Below, piece by piece: positions 32,669 to 43,421 of a stretch of DNA of 64,000 bases. A program made the translations under genes and the position numbers. The notes below the pieces were generated by a model that worked only from the letters and a program-made list of their open reading frames with translations, was not told where the DNA came from and did not search any database. Where the stretch lies: positions 8,868,476-8,932,475 of the forward strand of contig CP137683.1 in NCBI GenBank assembly GCA_037976565.1, written 5' to 3'. Every line of letters begins with the position of its first letter. Positions within the stretch are counted from its first letter, which is position 1. This DNA is from Mesocentrotus franciscanus (lineage: Eukaryota > Echinodermata > Echinoidea > Camarodonta > Strongylocentrotidae).

Positions 32669-34647
32669 CTGTACAAATTGCAAAATGGATTTTAGTTTTT
32701 TTTTTTAAGGATTACTCTTCAAATGACTCATATTTGAAATATGACAAGTAACAGCTATAAAGGTTGTGTACCACAATTGTCATGCCATATGTTTTTGTAG
32801 TCCCATATTTACATTTCTGTCTACTTTGTATGTGACCTTTAGCAAAACTAGGTAATTTTCTTATCATTTTGAAGATTCCAAAACCATATTTGCTACATGA
32901 CCATCCTTTTTCCAATTGCTTCTACACAGTTTATTTCGCTATGCAGTGGCATGACCAGAACTGAACTTTATCTTTATTAGAGGGCTACGAGGGAGAGAAA
33001 AGAAGTGGGAGAAATGACAGCATGTTGGAATGAGAGGATTGGATAGGAGGAGGAAGCAGGAGATGGAGCGAATAGAGAATGAGCTCATAGGAAAAGGCTC
33101 ACCTCAAATCATCCGGTCATCGCGTACGGTCGGATGGTCGCGTTAAACTTTGTGAAACGAAAGCGGAAGATCACGCGACCTTTCGTAGATTTACAGTAGG
33201 GTTTTCACAAGGTGTCGGGTAAATTGGACCCGACCATTTGTAGATGAGAGGGGTTTATTTCCCAAACATTATCCCCGATATTTCGTGAATAAAGGGGCAT
33301 GATTTTACCAAAGGTCGGGTAACGCGACCACCCGACCCGACGCGATGACCCGATGTTTCGAAGTAAGCCTATAGGAGAAGAGAGGATGGGGGAGGAGAAG
33401 TAGATGTGGGGGATAGAAAGATGAGAAGAGGAACTGAGATATACATGTCTTCTAGGCAAGAACAAAACAAATACACTAATTTATGACTACAAAGGTATAA
33501 CAAAACTGCATCGTCATCATATAAATTCAAACTGTCCGTCAAAGGTTCTAAGCCCCATTTTAAACATTTATTTTGTGGAAAAAATAATAAGTTATCTTAC
33601 TCCAATGTAGCTTCAAATGTTTCGTAATAATGATTACCTTTCTGTGATTTTTCTTTTAATATCCCCTATCAACATTTACTTCTTTCTTTCTATTTGTTCT
33701 CCCAAACATCGATCGAGAGTGCCCGTCAACTTTAATAACAAATCGAACACTATTAATTCACCACCATCCTTTCATACACCGTTCTTGACATATGAACTTG
33801 TTCACAAAACCATGTCGAAAAGGAAATATAATGATAAATGTATGTAAGTACAGGATGGCCCCTTCGACAGCAGATATTGAAACAATGGACCCTGTCTATG
33901 TAGTTCAAAATCATTAAAGTGGAAGTCCACCCTGATATTAAACTGGTTTGAATAAAAGCAGAAAAATAGAAAAAAGTCAGTAAAGTTTGAGCAATTTCCG
34001 CCTAAAATTGAAAAGGTTATGAATATTTTTTGTCATCGGTGAAACAAAAGTTGGCAACACTCTCACGTATCTTGCGAGCTCCTCTCTAAAGTGCTCTGTA
34101 CAGAAAATTTCATAAAGATATTGGTGACGGAACAGATTTGTTTCATACAGGGGTTGGATATTTGCAATAATTATATTTAGGGTAAATGTGTGATTTAAAA
34201 TTTTCTTTAGGGAAAACATCAATTTTCGAATTTTTATAGAACGAGGAAAATAGACGGGGAGCTGGCAAGATATGTCACAGTGTTACCAATTTGCGTTTGA
34301 TAGATTTCACATTTAAAATTTCAAAATTGTTTATTTTTAATCGGGTTTTGCTCAAAATTTCACGGACATGTTACTTTCTCTTTTCTCCTGCTTTTACAAC
34401 CAACTTCCTTTTTAAAGCATTACATATAAACAGTGATTATATACAAACGTTAACAAATACAAAAATTAGAATTAAATAATACAGTATACTTCCTAAAATA
34501 TTTTTTTAAAAAAATATGAAATAAACAATACAAGTTCGTACAATATTCTTCATTTAGGGTTGTCTTAACTTCACGGGAAACATGAATTGATTTTACTTCA
34601 CCTATATGAATAAAACAATGAAAATGAATAAATAGATATTTTTTTAC
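32669..34647 (-). other. Intron 1 of copy C
   Basis: Runs from donor CAG|GTAAAAAA (minus, 34,647) to the acceptor at 32,669. It contains the same modules as gene B's intron and one copy of the short transposon at 33,096-33,369. Confidence 0.6.
33096..33369. mobile_element. Short inverted-repeat transposon (unit 3 copy)
   Basis: Ends GGCTCACCTCAAATCATC and GTTTCGAAGTAAGCC. Interior TTTCGTAGATTTACAGTAGG and GGTCGGGTAACGCGACC match the unit 2 copy. Confidence 0.7.
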
Positions 34648-34825
34648 CTGTGCTGACAATTTGATCCAGATGATGCCAAAAGAAGACTACCAAGACTCCT
34701 TTGTTTCAAATTGAAATAGAAATCGATGTTGGAGCGTATCGTAATTACTTTGATTGTCGGTATTCTAATACAATTTGGTGATTCTTTGGAAAGAGTAGTA
34801 TGAAAGTGTTTCGCTCCCTCGAAAA
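34648..34825 (-). other. Non-coding exon 1 of copy C
   Basis: The minus strand ends GTCAGCACAG|GTAAAA. It is nearly identical to exon 1 of unit 4 (37,030-37,229), including CCCTCAAGTTTTTCGAGGG, a small hairpin just after the presumed start. Confidence 0.6.
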
Positions 34826-34829
34826 ACTT

Positions 34830-35100
34830 GAGGGAAATATCGCTATTGATATCTATATATAGGGCATCAAGGCGAGGTGTAATAACTTCACCACGCCCAC
34901 TTCCCGAGAACTATTACCTCGCCTGTCCAATCAGAGCCCACGTCTTTATTCCATCCACCAATCAGAAGTGTCCGTATATGATGTACCCCCAGAGGCTTCA
35001 AATATTATTTCGCAATTCACTGTGATCTCTTCTTGACTAGGTGTCTTTATTGCAACGTTTTGTTACGTAAGGGACTGCAGTTGTCACAGTCGATTGCAAC
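34830..35100 (-). promoter_or_regulatory. Promoter P4 of copy C
   Basis: Read on the minus strand: TTACGTAAC near 35,068, ATTGG at 34,962 and 34,931, GTGGGCGTGG from 34,900, TATATATAG from 34,861. Spacings are 31, 31 and 39 bp. It faces away from P5 across 1.9 kb. Confidence 0.75.
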
Positions 35101-35323
35101 ATCATGACTTAAAAGATTTGGATCTGGTGAAGGGGAAAATCATCTTCGGATGCCCCCATTATTCGGAACATCACAACAATCAGCTAAACAGTTTGGACCA
35201 AACTTTAGATTCTCTAGAGTTTATCCGATGCAAAGAGAGATAACATCATTTATATTAAAACATCTTAGAACCACTAGATTATTATTTCAGGAAGGAATGA
35301 AAGTGGTGACGTTAATGGCTGTG

Positions 35324-35584
35324 TGGTCTAGTGGATAAGTCGCCCGACTGCAGATCACAAGGTACGGGGTTCAAGTCCCGCCGCGGCAATAATGTCCTTT
35401 GGCAAGACGTTAATCTACATTTGCCACTCTCCACCCAGGTGTAAATGGGTACCTGATATGCTTGAGCGCTAGTTACTTTGGCAGCTCGGCTATGACCAGG
35501 GTAATATGTGTAAAGCGCCATGAGCGTCAGAACCTGGCGGATACCGGCGCTATATAAATAACCATATTATTATTATTATTATTA
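35324..35584 (+). mobile_element. Complete tRNA-derived SINE
   Basis: Pol III A box TGGTCTAGTGGATAAG and B box GGTTCAAGTCC (35,368-35,378). The body has TTTGGCAAGACGTTAATCTA and ATGGGTACCTG, then a 3' part AAAGCGCCATGAGCG...GGCGCTATATAAATAA and an (ATT)n tail. The 3' part resembles the tail of the LINE at 3,757-4,212 (AAGCGCTATGG...AGCGCTCC...ATTATT), so that LINE group may supply its reverse transcriptase. Confidence 0.85.
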
Positions 35585-36480
35585 TAACAAACAAGTTTGA
35601 CCTTGACAATATCGTATGGAGTTCTTATTACCTACTTTCCTTTTATTCAACTGTCGATGTAAACATGAGGCGGTTTCCGTTCAAGATACTGAATAGAATT
35701 CTTTATATGAAAGATGCTTTGTTAAAGCCCCACTGCACTACTTGTAGCTACTTGCTCCCTCTATGTAGAAAAAAATGCCTAAGCGGTGCCCGTTAGTCCC
35801 CCATGATCCTCTTTTACTTATGTTAATTGAGAGCTGAGTTGATGAGATAACCACCTGTCAGATACCAGCAGGGTGGTCTAATCCCTCCTGGCCAAACTAG
35901 TGCAAATCGGCTTTAAGATTTAAATTAGTTACAGATAACCTATGTACATTCTGTAATAATAGGGAAGAAACAATTGTACATTAATTTTGATACTGTATTT
36001 AGTTCAAACGAAATATGGTCAAGACTTGAGCCTTGGCTGTCCCGTAATAATGTTATGTTCAAAAATCAAAATAAATTGTTTGGGTTTCATTGAAATAATA
36101 ACAGTGCCCTCAACTGTATTATGATTATAGTAAGGAAAGACATTTTTGCAGCCAAATGCAAACAGTGTTTGCCAGTTTTTGAACACATAATATCAGCGAT
36201 AAAGTGTTAGTATGATATGGAAAAGTATACATACATGTAAAACAAATCTGAAAGAAAAGAAATTTATGAAACGTGGTTACCTTTTACAAAGTGTTTCTGG
36301 TTGTTTATTTTTTTAAAATTATTTTGCCAAGTAAAGCTGTACTCAATAATGAACTGCAGATTGTAACTGCTATCTATAAAGGAATCTTCTTGTCATATTT
36401 GTAATGGCCAAGAATATCATTTTGAAATTCTGCATGTATATACCTCTTCTTGTATACATATGTGAATGTTATTATTTAAT
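35585..36480 (+). mobile_element. L1/Tx1-like LINE remnant, zf-RVT region
   Basis: The frame gives KFDLDNIVWSSYYL, then STVDVNMRRFPFKILNRIL. After an inserted element it continues KLVTDNLCTFCNNREETIVH, matching the Cys-x2-Cys...His zf-RVT pattern. Then IVRKDIFAAKCKQCLPVFEH follows as the usual C-terminal 'K..I..CK....P' region. Stops and frameshifts are present. A poly(A)-like AATAAAAG lies near 36,478. Confidence 0.7.
35728..35916. mobile_element. Short inverted-repeat element, second copy
   Basis: TTAAAGCCCCACTGCACTA to CTAGTGCAAATCGGCTTTAA. It interrupts the LINE coding frame between ...KDAL and ...KLVTDNL, so it inserted into an already resident LINE. Confidence 0.75.
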
Positions 36481-36769
36481 AAAAGAACCATGTGGAAGGG
36501 AAATACTTTGAAAAAACTCTGCATGAATCAGAAGAGGAAAAGTTGGTGAATGATGTTATCTCCCTTTGCATCGGATAAACTCTAGGGAATCTAAAGCTTG
36601 GTCCAAACTTTTCAGCTGTTTATCATGATGTTTCGAACAATGAGGTCATCCGAAAAGCTTTATTTAACGGGACATTTATTATAATACATTTTTCCAAACT
36701 GAGGTAGAAATAGCGAGAAAGCTCACAAATAATTTTCACCTTCACCAGATCACAACATTCTCTTTAAAG

Positions 36770-37030
36770 TCATGATGTTGCAATCGACTGTGACAACCGC
36801 AGTCCCTTACGTAACAAAACATTGCAATAAAGACACATTGTCAAGGAGAGATCACAGTGCATTGCGAAATAATATTTGAAGCCCCTGGAGGTACATCATA
36901 TACGGGCACTTCTGATTGGTCGATGGAATAAAGACGCAGGCTCTGATTGGACAGGCGAGGTAATAGTTCTCCGCAAGTGGGCGTGGTGAAGTCATTGCAC
37001 CTCGCCTTGATGCCCTATATATAGATATCA
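36770..37030 (+). promoter_or_regulatory. Promoter P5 (unit 4)
   Basis: TTACGTAAC near 36,807, ATTGG at 36,915 and 36,946, GTGGGCGTGG at 36,977, TATATATAG at 37,016. Mirror image of P4, with the same 31/31/39-bp spacing. Confidence 0.75.
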
Positions 37031-37229
37031 ATAGCGATATTTCCCTCAAGTTTTTCGAGGGAGCGAAACACTTTCATACTACTCTTTCCAAAGAATCACC
37101 AAATTGTATTAGAATACCGACAATCAAAGTAATTACGATACGCTCCAACATCGATTTCTATTTCAATTTGAAACAAAGGAGTCTTGGTAGTCTTCTTTTG
37201 GCATCATCTGGAGCAAATTGTCAGCACAG
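37030..37229 (+). other. Non-coding exon 1, unit 4
   Basis: Ends GTCAGCACAG|GTAAAAG at 37,229. It carries GGAGTCTTGGTAGTCTTC and the CCCTC...GAGGG mini-hairpin. It would splice to the acceptor at 39,383. Confidence 0.6.
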
Positions 37230-39383
37230 GTAAAAGAATATCTATTTATTCATTTTCATTGTTTTATTCATATAGGTGAAGTAAAATCAATTCATGTTTC
37301 CCGTGAAGTTAAGACAACCCTAAATGAAGAATATTGTACGAACTTGTATTGTTTATTTCATATTTTGTAAACATATTTTAGGAAGTATACTGTATTATTT
37401 AATTCTAATTTTTTTTTTTTTTTTTAACGTTTGTATATAATCACTGTTTATATGTAATGTTTTAAAGAGGAAGTTGGTTGAAAAAAAAGCCGAAAAGAGA
37501 AAGTAATATGTCATTGAAAGTTTGAGCAAAACCCGATAAAAAAATTAAAAATCTGAAATGTTAAATGTGAAATCAATCAAACACACAAATTGGCAACCCT
37601 GTGACGTATCTTGCGAGCTCCCCTCCCATTTGCCCTGTTATATAAAACTTTTTAAATAATATTTTCCCTTAAGAAAATTTTCAATCACACATTCACCCTA
37701 AATATAATTATTGCAAATATGTTTTTATCCAACCCCTGTATGAAACAAATCTGTTCCGTCATCAATAACTTTATAAAAATTGACTGTACAGAGCAATTTG
37801 GAGAAGAGCTCGCAAAATACGTGAGAGTGTTGCCAATTTGTGTTTCACCTACAATTACAAATATTCATAACCTTGTCAATTTTAAGCGAAAATTGCTCAA
37901 ACTACACTGATTTGTTTTTCTCATTTTTCTGCTTTTATTCAAACCAGCTTAATATCACGGTAGACTTCCACTTTAATTATTTTGAACTGCACAGACAGGG
38001 TCCATTTTTTCAATATCCGCTATCGAAGGGGCCATCCTGCAATTACTTAAATTTATCATTATATTTCCGTTTCGACTTGGTATTGTGAAGAAGTTAATAT
38101 GTCAAGAACTGTGTATGAAAGGATGGTGGTAAATTAATAGTGTTCGATTTGTTGTTATTAAAGTTTACGGGCACTCTCGATCGATAATTGGGAGAACAAA
38201 TAGAAAGAAAGAAGCAAATTTTGATAAGGGATATTAAAAGAAAAATCACATAAAGGTAATCATTATTATGAAACATTTGAAATTATATTGGAGTAAGATA
38301 AGTTATTATTTTTTCCACAAAAAAATTGTTGAAAATGGGGCTTAGAACCTTTAAAGAAAAGTTTGAACTTATATGATGACGATGCAGTTTTTTAACCTTG
38401 TAGTCATAAATTAGTGTATTTGTTCTTGCCTAAATGACATGTAAATCTCAGTTCCTCTTCTCATCTTTCTATCCTCCACATCAACTTCTACTTCTCCTCC
38501 CCCATCCCCTCTTCTCCTAGAAACATCGGGTCATCGCGTCGGGTCGGACGGTCGCGAAAAAACATGCCCCTTTATTCACGAAATATAGGGGATAATGTTT
38601 GTGAAATAAACCCCCCTCGTCTACAAATGGTCGGGTCCAATTTAACCGACACCTTGTGAAAGCCCTACTGCAAATCTACGAAAGGTCGCGTGATCTTCCG
38701 CTTTCGTTTCACGACCATCCGACCGGACGCGATGACCCGATGGTTCGAGGTGAGCCTTTTCCTACGACCTCATTCTCTATTCGCTCCATCTCCTGCTTTC
38801 TCCTCCTATCCAATCCTGTTATTCCTACATGCTTTCATCCCCCCACTCCTTCTCTCTCCCTCCTAGCCCTCTTAAAGATAAAGTTGAGTTATGTTCATGC
38901 CACTGCAATGCGAAATAAACTGTGTGGCAGCAGGCAAGCTGAAAAGGGATGATCATGTGGCAAATATGGTTTTGGAATCATCAAAATTATAAGAAAATTA
39001 CCTACTTTTGCTAAAGGTCACATGCAAAGTAGACAGAAATGTAAATATAGGACTACACAAACATATGGCATGAAAATTGTGGTACACAACCTTTATAGCG
39101 ATTACTTGTCATATTCCAAATATGAGGGCATTTGAAGAGGAATCCTTTTAAGGGGACATTTTTTGCTATGATGCTGTAGCACACTTACATATTAAAAAGA
39201 ATGAAAAGGTTTAACAAATATATTTTCACATTTCCTAGAACTCAACCATCTCTTTAAAATGTTTTCTTGGTATCCACTCCCCCTATTCCATTTCCACTAC
39301 TTTGCCGACATTGTATACTACATCTATATATAATCACCTCATATTAATGTAAGACGTGTTCTACAATTTTGCAATTTGTACAG
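37230..39383 (+). other. Intron 1, unit 4
   Basis: Shared intron modules; a poly-T run at 37,411-37,425; the short transposon at 38,521-38,756 (left end trimmed, right end GGTTCGAGGTGAGCC). Ends in acceptor TTTGTACAG. No conserved frame. Confidence 0.6.
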
Positions 39384-39611
39384 ATGCAATATGTCTTCAA
39401 GTCAGCCTGCATCACAGGTGAGAGCTGGAGCCGACCGCGTATAGGCTACGGATCCGGTGGAATCAGGCCCGGTACTGCTGCAGCTGATCATATGTCCTCA
39501 ACTGCGAAGAATCACGGTGGCAAAGTCCCAGCGGGAAGTACGGTCTCTAAGATGCAGTCCGCGGGGAGCAAGGGCCAAAGCTCTAAAGGCGGCGGCGGGC
39601 GCAGGAAGTAG
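39384..39611 (+). pseudogene. SMP-like protein, copy D (2-bp insertion, possible rescue frame)
   Basis: From the usual ATG at 39,391 the frame MSSSQPASQVRAGADRV meets a TAG, because two bases (GT) were inserted near 39,440. However, exon 2 starts with another ATG at 39,384 in the alternative frame, and that frame runs through the insertion into the conserved part. It would give 75 residues: a novel N-terminus (MQYVFKSACITGE) joined to IGYGSGGIRPGTAAADHMSS, then the intact core and tail GGGGRRK. So the copy is either dead or encodes a protein with a replaced N-terminus. Confidence 0.65.
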
Positions 39612-40955
39612 GCTGGACATTCGGGACCGGCCTGGAGATCAAGTTGATCGAGGCCAACTTAATTGTAGCGACAGACAGATTTGAAGGGGGAATCGCTAGC
39701 AGATAGTAATTTCAATTATTAAAAAAAATATTATTTATATACTATTATTTGATTCCGATTTTATCCCATTATGCCCCTAGCCATTTAAGTAGCATAAGCG
39801 TAGGGGTTGTTGGGGGTGGGTGGGGTGGGGTGGAGAGGCATAGAGTCGAGCAGCTAGCTCCTCTATGATTGGTTGACCACAAAACATAATATATCTACAG
39901 AGTGGCTAGCAGTATTTAACGGTGCATCTGACCCACGTTTGGACCACGTCCCCTAATAAAATAGACTCGTATGACGCCTCGGAGAAGGCTAAGTCTAACG
40001 CTAATAAAAACTGCTACAATAAAAGAAGTTATTTTGTATTCCACGTCTACTTGTTATTATTCCTCATTTTTGAAGGAATACAAGCTGCCTAAATTATTTG
40101 CAAAGTACCCCCATGCTTTCATTGGCCAAATGCTGACGAAGATGATGATTATGATGATGACTTATTGTGCTGTGCTGGTGCACTCTACTTTTAGTGTCGC
40201 TTGCCGAACAATTTATTACCTTTCTTAATATCCTTTGTTTCATGAAATAAAATTTCTATAATTTTATGTCGGCAATTTATTTCAAAAAGTGCACCAAACG
40301 AGGCATTAGTAATGACGACTCGAAGAGAAATATAGTAACATATAAAGACCCTTTGATTCTCAATATTAAAGTTTGTCTTTCAATGTGCAAAATCAAGTAT
40401 TTGCAATCGTGTAAAATTTATTTGGAAAGGCCTACAACTGTTTCGAATCGTAATCGTAGTAATGACGTGTGATTGGTACTGTAATTGATATTAAACCGTG
40501 TCTTTTAATGTACAGTAATTCATAAAATACATTTCATCCTTACCATGTCTCGTTGATGTTATTCAAATAAAATGACCGCAAATTGAGAAGTATTTATGAT
40601 CATGTGCAAAATCACACGATTGGGCTTACCTAATTTGTAACGTGTAAAAGGTTCGAATAAAAAAAGGCAAATTGTTTATTGAATCAGTAATTTCGTTTGT
40701 CTGTTCTAATAGCCCGTCATAATAAATCAAATAACTTCAAATTTTACTCTATAAATTTGTTTTGAATATCATCTGTCAATGAGTATCTGTAATTGACTAG
40801 CATTCTAAATTAAAAAGCCTCGAATAAAAAAATATATAACATGGCCTATTGATTATCATTTCGTGATGCAAAAAGAAAAAAACATGTGTGAAGTGCCTCA
40901 ATGCACAACATCTAATGGCTGACTGGTTTTCGTTGCAATTTTTTTACTGAAATAC
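39612..40955 (+). other. 3' flank of unit 4
   Basis: Holds TTGATCGAGGCCAACTT, the GACGCCTCGGAG block near 39,975 with AATAAA nearby, GATGATGATTATGATGATGA near 40,140, and the ACCAAACGAGGCATT module near 40,295. No gene. Confidence 0.5.
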
Positions 40956-40959
40956 TAAT

Positions 40960-41005
40960 TGATTGATTGATTGAAAGGTTGATTGATTGAGTGATTGAGA
41001 ACAAC
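40960..41005 (+). repeat. (GATT)n microsatellite, unit 4
   Basis: GATTGATTGATTGAAAGGTT array at the standard unit position. Confidence 0.85.
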
Positions 41006-41049
41006 TATTTCATTTAATCCGAGCCGGAAAAATACTGGATTGCGAAATA

Positions 41050-41175
41050 TTCTTTGACGCCACCCCTTGGAGATATTACAAACTTCTGATTTGGCGATGA
41101 GTGATGAGTGCGGGCTCTGATTGGACAGGTGAGTTTGGAATTCCCCAATAGTGGGCGTGGCATATTATCTATTAC
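41050..41175 (+). promoter_or_regulatory. Downstream promoter-like block Q (unit 4)
   Basis: The first box is damaged (GATTTGG at 41,087). The second, ATTGG, is at about 41,119, followed by CCCCAATAGTGGGCGTGG and an AT-rich CATATTATCTATTA. Same order as at 18,310. Confidence 0.45.
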
Positions 41176-41224
41176 CATACAATATAGCGTACAACATTAT
41201 GAACATAGCATGAAGTATAGCATT

Positions 41225-41530
41225 TTATTATTGATTATCTCTCTCTTTCTTTCTCTCTCTCCGGTTCCTTCTCTCAACCCCACCCGTTGTTTCACAGTAA
41301 TTATTAACAAAGCTGGTGAGAATTTATGAATGCCTTGCTGCAATGAGAAACAAGTCTTCTTGTGGGGAAGCCTTGGACTTCCACTTCCTACAAGACGCCA
41401 TGTAATCTCTGCAAAAAGCATGATTCACATCCATCATTATGTTCTGTTCTGAGCATTGTAAATTTTTGTGAATTACATTGTTTGATCTCAAACGTATTCG
41501 TGTATATGAACCACATGATTATGTACTAAA
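41225..41530 (+). other. Shared block R (unit 4)
   Basis: A short (CT) run, then PVPSLNPTRCF-like and LLVGKPWTSTSYKTPCNLC frames separated by a stop and possible donor G|GTGAGAAT. The second frame remains open to 41,527 and ends YMNHMIMY. It is homologous to 22,900-23,235. Reading frames differ between copies, so coding status is doubtful. Confidence 0.35.
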
Positions 41531-41598
41531 CTCCGTGTAGTAATTATGGTTCGTTGGATGGTTTTTGTTGTTCACTGATTGGTTTGTTGGTTTCTTTT

Positions 41599-41892
41599 GG
41601 TGGTATTCTCGAAAGATGACTAACTTTAGTCCATGGTTTAATCCTCCGACTAAGTATGGACTGCCAAGTGTCCATATAAATATATTTTTGAATTATTTGA
41701 TATGTCCCTAAATTACCATGATAACATTATTTCATAGTTATATTATTGTTAATTAACTATCAACTACATTTTATTTTAATTTGGTGACAGATTAAATTAT
41801 TCAAAACATATTCATATGGACACTTGGCATTCCATACTTAGTCGGAGGATTAAACCATGGACTAAAGTTAGTCATCTTTCGAGAATACCACC
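41599..41892. mobile_element. Short transposon with about 80-bp inverted repeats
   Basis: Left end GGTGGTATTCTCGAAAGATG, right end its complement ending CACC at 41,892. The arms run at least to TGTCCATAT. The AT-rich middle lacks an ORF. The inverted sister region at 25,930-25,990 lacks it, and its continuous TTTCTTTCTTTCTTGC marks the target. Confidence 0.85.
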
Positions 41893-42119
41893 CTTTCTTT
41901 CTTGCTTGTAGCAATGTCCCATGGACAAGGACGGCTCATGAAGTTCCTAAAGTGACTACAAAACATTTTAGAACTCTAATTGAACCATATTTTTAAAATA
42001 TATTTTCATGTAGTCCCATATACTCTTTTTATAAATTGCTTGTCTATCATCCCAATTTCACAGTAGCAATTGAGATTATTGAGGGAAGTCATAGCGATTG
42101 ATAAGTATTATCTAACTTA

Positions 42120-42459
42120 TGGGGCGTTGCAAGAAAGTTGCAATCAATTGCAAATCTCCAAAATCAAGCGCAAGTCTTGCGATTAATTGCAAATTTGCAA
42201 TTGATCGCAACTCAACGTTCTTGCATCGCCCCATTAGTAAGAGAGAGAAAGAGAGGGGGGAGAATGAAAGCTAGATCTAGTTAATTTCATTGAATTGTCA
42301 AAAACTTAAATCCTAACAAAATCCAAGGAAATTTAGGAGACTACTTGGGCGTTGCAAGAAAGTTGAGTTGCAATCGATTGCAAATATCAGTTGCAAATTT
42401 TGCAAATTGCAATCAATCGCAACTTGCAATCAATTGCAACTTTCTTGCAACGCCTAATT
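42120..42459. mobile_element. Composite of two GGGCGTTGCAAGAAAGTTG elements
   Basis: Each half (42,121-42,231 and 42,348-42,456) is a foldback of about 110 bp with ends GGGGCGTTGCAAGAAAGTTG and their complement. The outermost ends also pair. The sister sequence at 25,735 reads straight through ATCTAACTTAGAAGTTAACT (complement), so the whole segment moved as one or the second inserted next to the first. TTA flanks both sides, suggesting a 3-bp PIF/Harbinger-like target duplication. Confidence 0.75.
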
Positions 42460-42479
42460 AGAAGTTAACTAGGGAACTA

Positions 42480-42880
42480 TAAAGTAGCCCCCGCCCTAAA
42501 AGAGAGGAATAATGGCGGGCTGAAGTAGCGAGGGGCTCGAGCACTCTAACAAACTTTCGCGTGCTTAGAACTTGTAGATTCCAATCCGTTTCATACTTTG
42601 CCCATCCGTGAATATTTCTTGCAACGTTAAATGATTCACAGTTTATTAAAAAAAATCTTAGAACCGCTAGATTATTATTTAAGGAAGGAATGCAAGTGGT
42701 GACGTATAACAATGCGCTACATGTGATGAGGAAGATTCAATGGCTGTGATAACAAACAAGTTTGACCTTGACAATACCGTATGGAGTTCTTATCACCTAC
42801 TTCCCTTTTATTCAACTGTCGATGTAAACATGAGGTGGTTTCCATTCAAGATACTGAATAGAATTCTTTATTTAATGGGA
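42480..42880 (+). mobile_element. LINE-derived fragment in unit 5
   Basis: It contains the same phrases as 12,590 and 35,585 (AACAAACAAGTTTGACCTTG, TCAACTGTCGATGTAAACAT), including a KFDLDNTVWSS-like frame. Truncated at about 42,875, where promoter-upstream sequence begins. Confidence 0.5.
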
Positions 42881-42949
42881 CATTTATTCTAATACATTCT
42901 TCCAAACTGAGGTAGAAATAATGAAATAGCTCACAAATGATTTTCACCT

Positions 42950-43222
42950 TCACCAGATCCCAACATGCTCTTTAAAGTCACGATGTCGCAATCGACTGTG
43001 ACAACTGCAGTCACTTACGTAACAAGACACCTTGCCAAGGCAAGATTTCACAGTGCATTGCGAAATAATATTTGAAGCCCCTAGGGGTACATCATATACG
43101 GACACTTCTGATTGGTCGATGGAATAAAGACACCGGCTCTGATTGGACAGGCGAGGTAAAAGTTCTCCGGAACTGGGCGTGGTGAAGTCGATGCACCTTG
43201 CCTTAATGCCCTATATATAGAC
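42950..43222 (+). promoter_or_regulatory. Promoter P6 (unit 5, orphan)
   Basis: ATTGG at 43,111 and 43,142, CTGGGCGTGG near 43,173 (first base of the GC box changed), TATATATAG at 43,212. Upstream TTACGTAAC near 43,015 is kept but the C/EBP-like GTTGCAAT is lost. The coding exon of this unit is deleted, so the promoter has no partner. Confidence 0.7.
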
Positions 43223-43229
43223 ATCAATA

Positions 43230-43421
43230 GCGATATTTACCTATAACTTTATGAGGTGGGAGCGAAATACTTTCTTACTACTCTCTCTGAAGAATCACCG
43301 AATTTTATTCGAATACCGACAAAATAAGAAATTACGGTATCCTCCAACATCGATTTCTATTTCAATTTGGTAGTCTTGGTAGACTTCTTTTGGCATCATC
43401 TAGAGCAAATTGTGTGCACAG
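43230..43421 (+). other. Exon 1 copy, unit 5
   Basis: Ends GTGTGCACAG|GTAAGAG. Contains TAGTCTTGGTAGACTTC and the Asn/Phe-rich leader seen in other units. No coding partner exon is found downstream. Confidence 0.5.

Noticed and set aside
35316..35390. A functional tRNA gene
   Set aside because: A and B boxes are present, but the segment continues into a retroposon body with an (ATT)n tail, and the same body occurs elsewhere without the head: it is a SINE.
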